Source: an uncultured Lachnospiraceae bacterium | GTDB taxonomy: Bacteria; Bacillota_A; Clostridia; Lachnospirales; Lachnospiraceae | Assembly: GCA_910585355.1 (NCBI GenBank) | Contig: CAJUDN010000093.1 | Coordinates: 1-7,142 of the forward strand | Length of the DNA stretch: 7,142 nucleotides | Direction: 5' to 3' | Part shown: positions 1 through 3,488 of the stretch, piece after piece | Layout: each line of letters starts with the position of its first letter | Position numbering within the stretch: the stretch's first letter is position 1 | Translations under genes and position numbers: made by a program | Notes under the pieces: model-generated | Databases searched by the model: none | The model's input: only the letters and a program-made list of their open reading frames with translations | What the model was told of the DNA's origin: nothing

Positions 1-160
1 TGCCAAAACTGCTTTTTCGTTTACCCCATCATCGATTCTAACCTAAAGAATTTAATTAAAACTTAAGAATGTCGGCTAAACTTCGGTGAAATTGCGGCAA
101 AGCCGCGTCCGCAAGCCTTCTTCCGAAATCAAAATTGAAAACCCATCTTGGCAAAATAAT
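1..160. other. Intergenic stretch without a supported gene
   Basis: I see no coding region here on either strand. The first 70 bases are AT-rich. A nested dyad follows: ttcgg (82-86) can pair with ccgaa (123-127), and ttgcgg (92-97) with ccgcaa (109-114). An alternative inner hairpin is gcggc (94-98) with gccgc (102-106) around an AAA loop. No T-run follows on the plus strand and none on the minus strand, so it is not a standard terminator. Confidence 0.5.
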
Positions 161-201
161 TTTCTATAAAACAGGCAACAGCGTTTCAGGCTGCTGTCTG
201 T
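161..201 (-). terminator. Intrinsic terminator of the PPOX-like gene
   Basis: Read on the minus strand, the arm at 201-190 pairs with the arm at 182-171 over 12 positions, with one A/C mismatch and one G-U pair, around a 7-base loop. Four U residues follow at once, then an A/U-rich tail. It begins about 10 bases after the stop codon of the gene at 211-633, as expected for its transcript end. Confidence 0.75.
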
Positions 202-210
202 CTAAAAGAA

Positions 211-633
211 TTATAAAATCTCAAAATCTTCAGAATGAAAGTTACTGTAATATCTTCCTTTTATGGCGGAAAATTTCAACACACAATAATCTGGATCGGT
301 TACGCCCTTGGGATAATACATGGTATCACCCTCCTGCCAGATCATCTGTTTGCTTTCGGCATCTTCTAACACCTCCATCGTACCAAGCAGCATAACGCCC
401 CTGAAAAAACGTTTATCATAAAAATAGATACTGGCATTTGGATTTTTCCGATATTGAGCCGTTCTCATAGAAGAAGTATTGGTACTAAACCAAAACTCTT
501 TTATTCCTCTCCTTTTCCTTGGGGGGAGCATGGCTTTCATATTGGGAAATCCATCTTCGGAGATTGAGGCAATGAAAGAGACACCCTGCTTGTCGATCAG
601 GTTTCCTATTGTCTGCTCTGGGTTTTTCATCAT
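211..633 (-). CDS. Pyridoxamine 5'-phosphate oxidase-like flavin-binding protein
   Basis: This is a 140-residue cytosolic protein of the split-barrel flavin-binding fold (PPOX-like, the general-stress-protein-26 type). In the sequence, a short N-terminal helix is followed by the first barrel strand VSFIASISEDGFPNMKAM (18-35). Next come FWFSTNTSSMRTAQ (47-60), the conserved basic/Asn segment KNPNASIYFYD (63-73), and a strand with MLLGTMEVLED (81-91). The end, VLKFSAIKGRYYS (118-130), resembles the usual C-terminal strand of these proteins. The length is normal for the small members. Family knowledge says they bind FMN, F420 or related cofactors and reduce or sequester small molecules; the substrate cannot be told from sequence. 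The frame opens with two ATG codons. The first (633) is 7 bases from an AGGAGGAG site at 641-648; the second (630) is also possible. The gene is monocistronic, with its own promoter (678-705) and terminator (161-201). It is not a true PdxH, which is longer. Confidence 0.88.
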   Translation of the reverse strand: MMKNPEQTIGNLIDKQGVSFIASISEDGFPNMKAMLPPRKRRGIKEFWFSTNTSSMRTAQYRKNPNASIYFYDKRFFRGVMLLGTMEVLEDAESKQMIWQEGDTMYYPKGVTDPDYCVLKFSAIKGRYYSNFHSEDFEIL

Positions 634-677
634 GATAAAACTCCTCCTGCTTTTCTTTAAGCTCTGTATCTCTCTTT

Positions 678-705
678 ATTATAACATATCGCGGTCACCC
701 TTCAA
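678..705 (-). promoter_or_regulatory. Sigma-A promoter of the PPOX-like gene
   Basis: On the minus strand there is TTGAAG (705-700), a 16-base spacer, then a consensus TATAAT (683-678) preceded by an extended TG one base upstream. Transcription would start near 671, giving a leader of about 40 bases before the AGGAGGAG site. Confidence 0.65.
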
Positions 706-860
706 TAACAACTTCTGAGCTTCCTCCCTGTCTCCTCCGCCCTCTTTCCCCGCGCCCCTTAAAGCTCTTCGGGCATTTGCACACTATAGGTATAGACGAT
801 ATGGCCTCTGGAGTTCTCAATTAACAGCGTCTGTATTTCCCTCTCCCATCTTCCATTCAA

Positions 861-903
861 CACAAAAAGACCCAAACCCCTGATTTCTCAAGAATTTAGG
901 TCT
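861..903 (-). terminator. Intrinsic terminator downstream of tRNA-Leu(AAG)
   Basis: On the minus strand, the arm at 903-895 pairs with the arm at 876-868 over nine positions, including one U-G pair. An inner TTC-TTGA-GAA mini-hairpin sits in the loop. A run of U follows (868-864). It lies about 80 bases past the tRNA 3' end and faces the same way, so it probably ends that transcript. Confidence 0.6.
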
Positions 904-981
904 CTCATGCAGAAGTCGAACCATCAGGATGTGTCCACCACACAAACCTGAATCACCGCGATTCGATTTCACGTTTTAAGA

Positions 982-1065
982 TGCGGAAGATGGGACTTGA
1001 ACCCACACGAGAATACACCCACAAGATCCTTAGTCTTGCTCGTCTGCCAGTTCCGACACTTCCGC
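982..1065 (-). tRNA. tRNA-Leu with anticodon AAG
   Basis: This 84-base class II tRNA is read from 1065 to 982. The acceptor stem is GCGGAAG (1065-1059) with CTTCCGC (989-983), with discriminator A at 982. The D stem is TCG/CGA, and the D loop carries the GG pair. The anticodon stem is CAAGA/TCTTG around the loop CTAAGGA, so positions 34-36 read AAG (decodes CUU). The long variable arm is typical of Leu, and the T arm is GTGGG-TTCAAGT-CCCAT. The 3' CCA is not encoded and would be added by the CCA-adding enzyme. Bacterial tRNA-Leu usually carries GAG or UAG for this box. A34 normally occurs only in tRNA-Arg(ACG), where TadA converts it to inosine. Promoter at 1111-1139, terminator at 861-903. 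Confidence 0.93.
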
Positions 1066-1110
1066 GCATCGGGTACTCCATGCATTCAGCATTTCTTACC
1101 GACAGGTGAT

Positions 1111-1139
1111 AATATACCACAGTTCTTCAAAATTAGCAA
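1111..1139 (-). promoter_or_regulatory. Promoter of tRNA-Leu(AAG)
   Basis: On the minus strand there is TTGCTA (1139-1134), a 17-base spacer, and TATATT (1116-1111) with an extended TG one base before it. The predicted start, near 1104, leaves about 40 bases of leader before the tRNA 5' end for RNase P to remove. Confidence 0.65.
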
Positions 1140-1194
1140 CACTTTTTTCTATATTTTTGCAAAAATTTTTAAATAAAAAAATTTCCAAAAATTA

Positions 1195-1223
1195 TTGACA
1201 AATAAACAGCCTTGTATTATAAT
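1195..1223 (+). promoter_or_regulatory. Consensus promoter of tRNA-Leu(CAG)
   Basis: TTGACA (1195-1200) and TATAAT (1218-1223) are both perfect consensus hexamers with the ideal 17-base spacer. An AT-rich stretch just upstream (about 1140-1190) could act as an UP element. Transcription should start near 1230, about 26 bases before the tRNA. This is the strongest promoter in the window, as expected for a stable RNA gene. Confidence 0.88.
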
Positions 1224-1230
1224 GCATCTT

Positions 1231-1246
1231 GTCGTTGGAAAACGAC
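1231..1246 (+). ncRNA. Leader hairpin before tRNA-Leu(CAG)
   Basis: GTCGTT (1231-1236) and AACGAC (1241-1246) form a perfect 6-bp stem capped by GGAA, a GNRA-type tetraloop. The predicted transcription start is at about 1230, so the primary transcript would begin with this hairpin, nine bases before the mature tRNA. It could protect the 5' end or assist processing; its function is inferred. Confidence 0.5.
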
Positions 1247-1255
1247 AGATGGAAT

Positions 1256-1339
1256 GCAGAAGTGGCGGAATTGGCAGACGCGCACGGTTCAGGTCCGTGT
1301 GGTAGCAATACCGTGAGAGTTCAAGTCTCTTCTTCTGCA
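1256..1339 (+). tRNA. tRNA-Leu with anticodon CAG
   Basis: This 84-base class II tRNA has acceptor stem GCAGAAG (1256-1262) with CTTCTGC (1332-1338) and discriminator A at 1339. The D arm is GCG...CGC with the GG pair in the loop. The anticodon stem is CACGG/CCGTG with loop TTCAGGT, giving anticodon CAG, which reads CUG. A long variable arm (GGTA...TACC) and the T arm GAGAG-TTCAAGT-CTCTT follow. CCA is not encoded. The gene has a consensus promoter (1195-1223), a leader hairpin (1231-1246) and a strong terminator (1341-1388). It diverges from tRNA-Leu(AAG), about 190 bases away. Confidence 0.96.
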
Positions 1340-1340
1340 T

Positions 1341-1388
1341 TAAGAAGAGGCAAACTTATTTTGATATTGGTTTGCCTCTTCTTATTTT
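1341..1388 (+). terminator. Intrinsic terminator of tRNA-Leu(CAG)
   Basis: The arms 1341-1355 and 1370-1384 are perfectly complementary over 15 bases, with a 14-base loop, and are followed by TTTT (1385-1388). The hairpin begins two bases after the tRNA discriminator base. Its unusually long perfect stem also sets the tRNA 3' trailer. Confidence 0.9.
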
Positions 1389-1424
1389 CAAATAGGTTAA
1401 ACAGAGAATTATAGCTTAGATCAT

Positions 1425-1460
1425 GGCTTGATTTTGATGAAAATCAGGTCGTTTTTATTT
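1425..1460 (+). terminator. Second plus-strand intrinsic terminator
   Basis: The arms 1425-1435 and 1440-1450 pair over 11 positions, two of them G-U, around a GATG loop. The T-rich tract GTTTTTATTTT starts at 1451. No promoter or gene is visible between this and the tRNA terminator, so it acts as a backup for the tRNA transcript or is left from a lost gene. Confidence 0.7.
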
Positions 1461-1523
1461 TATTCACTTTTATTTAAATTCCCGGTTGATGGGGCCAAAG
1501 CATATGCCCAGTAATATTTTTCG

Positions 1524-1560
1524 CGTGCCTCTTATCCGCAGTATGCGGGCAAGAGGCACG
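1524..1560. repeat. Perfect inverted repeat, hairpin 1 of a tandem pair
   Basis: CGTGCCTCTT (1524-1533) is an exact inverted copy of AAGAGGCACG (1551-1560). Inside, CCGCA (1536-1540) pairs with TGCGG (1544-1548) around a GTA loop, leaving only a 2x2 internal mismatch. The stem can form on either strand, but neither exit side has a T-run, so it is not a terminator. It lies in non-coding DNA upstream of the gene at 1735. Confidence 0.75.
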
Positions 1561-1564
1561 GCTG

Positions 1565-1610
1565 AACCGTTATGAATATTTTTACTGTGACTGAAAAAAT
1601 TATAACGGTT
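1565..1610. repeat. Inverted repeat, hairpin 2 of a tandem pair
   Basis: AACCGTTAT (1565-1573) is an exact inverted copy of ATAACGGTT (1602-1610). An AT-rich inner stem (1575-1583 with 1594-1601, one bulge and one mismatch) extends it, leaving a loop of about ten bases. It starts four bases after hairpin 1. Its right edge overlaps the -35 box of the downstream promoter (1609-1614), so a protein bound to this dyad could affect that promoter. Confidence 0.65.
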
Positions 1611-1637
1611 GGCATTCCTTGTAAACTGTGATACATT
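1609..1637 (+). promoter_or_regulatory. Promoter of the small membrane-protein gene
   Basis: TTGGCA (1609-1614), a 17-base spacer, and TACATT (1632-1637) with an extended TG one base upstream. Transcription would start near 1644, giving a leader of about 90 bases that carries the hairpin at 1674-1711 and then the ribosome binding site. Confidence 0.55.
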
Positions 1638-1673
1638 AAAAACAGAACTATAAAAAACCGAATGGCAATATCG

Positions 1674-1711
1674 TGATGTTAGGGACAAAAGATCTTTTGA
1701 CCCCGGCATCA
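1674..1711 (+). promoter_or_regulatory. Leader hairpin before the small membrane-protein gene
   Basis: This 38-base dyad is centred on the perfect 14-base palindrome CAAAAGATCTTTTG (1686-1699). The flanks extend pairing to 15 base pairs (two of them G-U), with mismatches only at 1681/1704 and 1685/1700 and a GATC loop. It ends 11 bases before the AAAGGAGA ribosome binding site at 1722-1729. It could be a structured leader, an operator, or a dispersed palindromic repeat; no T-run follows directly. Confidence 0.6.
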
Positions 1712-1734
1712 TAGCATTTACAAAGGAGATCAGC

Positions 1735-2160
1735 ATGATTAACCAAATTTTTGCAATTGTTTCAACAAGCATTTCTCTGATTGCTCTATTCTTAAGTATA
1801 TTTAGTCTCTGGCAGTCACGCGCGTCAATAGTCAAAGATTTCTTCGCACAGGGAGACAGCAAGGAAATGAAGGAATACCGGAAAATAATTTATGACATAT
1901 ATAACCAGAAAACGAACGAAAGTGATATACCTGATAAATTAAAACAATATTCCGTTGAAGTGTCACATGTTGTTTCATTTTATGATTGTTGGGCATTGAT
2001 GGTTAAGAAACATTATTTACCAAAATGGGCTTTTCAGGCATCGGCAAAGTATACGGCAGAGAATATTTATAACAAAATAAAACCTTATATTGAATTCCGA
2101 AGAGAAACGCAGTGTGAATATGCCAGTCATTTCGAATGGCTTATAAAGAAAATACAATAA
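1735..2160 (+). CDS. Small protein with one N-terminal membrane segment, function unknown
   Basis: The protein has 141 residues. Residues 4-26 are a hydrophobic helix ending in LWQSRAS, best read as a single membrane anchor with the positively charged remainder in the cytoplasm. The rest is mostly helical: RKIIYDIYN (49-57), a segment with SFYDCWALMVKK (81-92) and YLPKWAF (94-100), then KPYIEFRRE (116-124) and HFEWLIKK (132-139). This order, anchor then a Tyr/Asp-Trp core then a C-terminal RR...FEWL helix, reminds me of the DUF4760-type small membrane proteins, but I cannot confirm this by eye. The start is fixed by AAAGGAGA (1722-1729), six bases from ATG. The gene is clearly more AT-rich than the operon at 2417-6902, which suggests separate origin. 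Its promoter is at 1609-1637, and the MITE-like element downstream supplies a terminator. It faces the operon tail to tail, so joint expression is unlikely. Confidence 0.8.
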   Translation: MINQIFAIVSTSISLIALFLSIFSLWQSRASIVKDFFAQGDSKEMKEYRKIIYDIYNQKTNESDIPDKLKQYSVEVSHVVSFYDCWALMVKKHYLPKWAFQASAKYTAENIYNKIKPYIEFRRETQCEYASHFEWLIKKIQ

Positions 2161-2239
2161 TTGACCGCATCGGCGGTTCATCTGTAAATGTCCTCACGGT
2201 GGTTCATTCCCACAAAAAGGAAAATGTCACGGCTTGCAG

Positions 2240-2254
2240 TCCGCCGCAGGCGGA
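2240..2254. repeat. Short GC-rich hairpin beside the MITE-like element
   Basis: TCCGCC (2240-2245) and GGCGGA (2249-2254) are perfect inverted copies around GCA. It abuts, and shares base 2254 with, the left end of the fold-back element. It may be part of the insertion site or an old element end. Confidence 0.5.
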
Positions 2255-2353
2255 GAGGCTGTTGCAAAATAGAAAATTTTATCAAGATATTATATACTGT
2301 TCTCAAACAGAATCCTATATCTTGTACGATAAACTCATTTTGCGACAGCCCCT
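2254..2353. mobile_element. MITE-like fold-back element, about 100 bp
   Basis: The terminal arms 2254-2270 and 2337-2353 are inverted copies: 16 of 17 positions pair, one as G-U. The shared core is GGCTGTYGCAAAAT, which resembles ends of clostridial insertion sequences as I remember them (family not certain). The interior also folds back: TTTATC (2278-2283) with GATAAA (2328-2333), CAAGATAT (2283-2290) with ATATCTTG (2317-2324), and CTGTT-CTCA-AACAG (2297-2310) at the tip. It has no transposase, so it would be non-autonomous. No clear target-site duplication is visible. Confidence 0.65.
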
Positions 2354-2358
2354 TTTTG
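2255..2358 (+). terminator. Element-borne terminator for the 1735-2160 gene
   Basis: On the plus strand the long stem of the fold-back element ends in GCGACAGCCCC and runs straight into TTTTT (2353-2357). It is the only T-tailed hairpin after the stop codon at 2160. On the minus strand no T-run follows the stem, so it should not be an efficient terminator for the operon coming from the right. Confidence 0.5.
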
Positions 2359-2360
2359 AT

Positions 2361-2387
2361 TTCACAGACAAGACCTTGTTACGTGAA
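2361..2387. repeat. Interrupted inverted repeat between the convergent genes
   Basis: TTCAC (2361-2365) pairs with GTGAA (2383-2387), and ACAAG (2368-2372) with CTTGT (2375-2379), giving a two-part stem with small internal loops. It lies 30 bases past the stop codon of the minus-strand operon. Without a T-run on that side it is at most a 3'-end stabilising hairpin. Confidence 0.45.
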
Positions 2388-2416
2388 TACACACACTTTT
2401 TGATTGCACGGAGATG

Positions 2417-3457
2417 CTATTCCGGGCGAATCCTTCGAAAGACCGCGGAAACATCCCCCATCTCCGTAAGCGCCACGGTGCCGGCATCACTGATCCCGCA
2501 ACGGCGCATCAGCCGTTGGCTGCGGGGCAGATCAAGCACCCCTCTCTCGCGTGCGAGGGACAGCTCATTCTCTTGCACCGCATACTCCAGCGCAACATGG
2601 GTGGACGAAGTCTCCTTGGGCGTTAAACCATTGCTGTATAAATAGACTGTAATCACCGCATGGAAACCCGGCTCCAAAACGCACTGTCCGCAATAGATAT
2701 CATCATCATTAATGATCTTGGTACGCGCCATGCCAATTTTCCGCCCCTGCGAATCCGTCATACTGCATGTAAGCTCCGCTTCCCATCCTGCCATATCATG
2801 GGAGTAAAAAAACAGGTGGTATTTGCTGGGTTTTGTCAGTGTCTTGGCTGCACTGATAACCGTCCGGTAAGAGCCATTATACCCCGGGTCGGTGTCGATG
2901 ATCTGAATGTTCCTCTGTGCATACATTAAATTTGTTTTTATCAGCGTGCTCATATCAATGGGGTGTTCCACCGGCGGGATAGGATTGGGGGTCTCCTCTG
3001 TCGTGAGCCGCCCGATATAGCAGTAATGCCCGTTAGTATCCGGGGCTTTTGGTTTATTCCAGATAAACGGGCGCTCCACAACGCCGATTTCCCCCGGCGG
3101 AATGTCCGGAATATCATTTAACGTATCCTGTTTAAAATCTACCGTCATAGGCGTCCACATATCCGGCCAGAGAACAAGACCCGCCTGGGTATAAAAAAGC
3201 TGCGCCTTCGCGGAAATCACCTTGTCGGTGTTGTTTTTGCAGCGCAGATAACAATAATTATCCCGCAGAATTGTACTTTTATCTTCCGGCAGAGTTTTGT
3301 AACTTTCGGATGTACTTAGTACTGTCCGGAAATTAGCCAGCGGTTCAATGCCGGAACTGAACATATCAGGGGAGCCGGCATGGAACCCCGGTTCCGGGAT
3401 CGTACCGTCACAATCCAAATTACATCTGATATAAACATTTTCAAACTTTTTTCCCAT
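2417..3457 (-). CDS. Two-domain beta-sandwich-like protein, partner of the 1137-residue protein
   Basis: The protein has 346 residues, no signal peptide and no membrane segment. Domain 1 (about 1-165) opens with VYIRCNLDCDGTIPEPG (8-24) and GSPDMF (28-33). It continues with NYCYLRCKNNTDK (67-79), AQLFYTQAGLVLWPDMW (85-101), IPPGEIGVVERPFIW (119-133) and GHYCYIGRL (143-151). From memory this order (SPD-hydrophobic, N-Y-x-Y-x-R-x-x-N, LxWP, PPG, W, H-x-C-x-x-x-R) matches a group of uncharacterised bacterial proteins with an SPDIWxRN...NYVYVRVRN-type Ig-like fold. Domain 2 (about 178-300), with YHLFFYSHDMAGWEAELTC (213-231) and GFHAVITVYLYS (264-275), looks like a second all-beta domain; a charged helical tail follows. 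The ATG at 3457 is 7 bases from TAGGAGGG (3472-3465). The gene starts 31 bases after the upstream gene stops, so they form an operon. Secretion or binding roles are guesses. Confidence 0.82.
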   Translation of the reverse strand: MGKKFENVYIRCNLDCDGTIPEPGFHAGSPDMFSSGIEPLANFRTVLSTSESYKTLPEDKSTILRDNYCYLRCKNNTDKVISAKAQLFYTQAGLVLWPDMWTPMTVDFKQDTLNDIPDIPPGEIGVVERPFIWNKPKAPDTNGHYCYIGRLTTEETPNPIPPVEHPIDMSTLIKTNLMYAQRNIQIIDTDPGYNGSYRTVISAAKTLTKPSKYHLFFYSHDMAGWEAELTCSMTDSQGRKIGMARTKIINDDDIYCGQCVLEPGFHAVITVYLYSNGLTPKETSSTHVALEYAVQENELSLARERGVLDLPRSQRLMRRCGISDAGTVALTEMGDVSAVFRRIRPE

Positions 3458-3488
3458 ACTTATACCCTCCTACATAAAATTTTCATTT

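Larger units (their letters stand above)
634..981. other. 348-base intergenic region between PPOX-like gene and tRNA-Leu(AAG)
   Basis: Apart from the PPOX promoter (678-705) and the tRNA terminator (861-903), I see no firm gene. A minus-strand frame runs from about 863 to a TAA at 761-759, about 35 codons from a possible GTG and ending MPEEL. It has no ribosome binding site and starts inside the terminator's T-run, so at best it is a gene remnant. An imperfect hairpin (CAGG 925-928 with CCTG 947-950; GTGT 931-934 with ACAC 940-943) lies between the terminator and the tRNA. Confidence 0.5.

Noticed and set aside
905..975. A further tRNA next to tRNA-Leu(AAG)
   Set aside because: No acceptor stem pairing or T-loop motif could be fitted on either strand; only a small imperfect hairpin is present.
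1524..1560. Strong hairpin considered as a bidirectional terminator
   Set aside because: Neither strand has a T-run on the exit side; the T-run at 1517-1521 lies before the stem on the plus strand and becomes an A-run on the other.
1524..1610. Retron or CRISPR-like RNA suggested by the tandem hairpins
   Set aside because: There is no reverse transcriptase or cas gene in the window, and the two hairpins are not copies of one another, so there is no repeat-spacer pattern.
1470..1862. A 130-codon minus-strand open frame
   Set aside because: It runs through both inverted repeats and the promoter and overlaps the well-supported gene at 1735; no ribosome binding site or recognisable domain.
2136..2645. 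A 169-codon plus-strand open frame
   Set aside because: It starts inside the end of the 1735-2160 gene, crosses the fold-back element and then runs antisense to the 346-residue gene, with low-complexity Arg/Ser-rich protein and no ribosome binding site.
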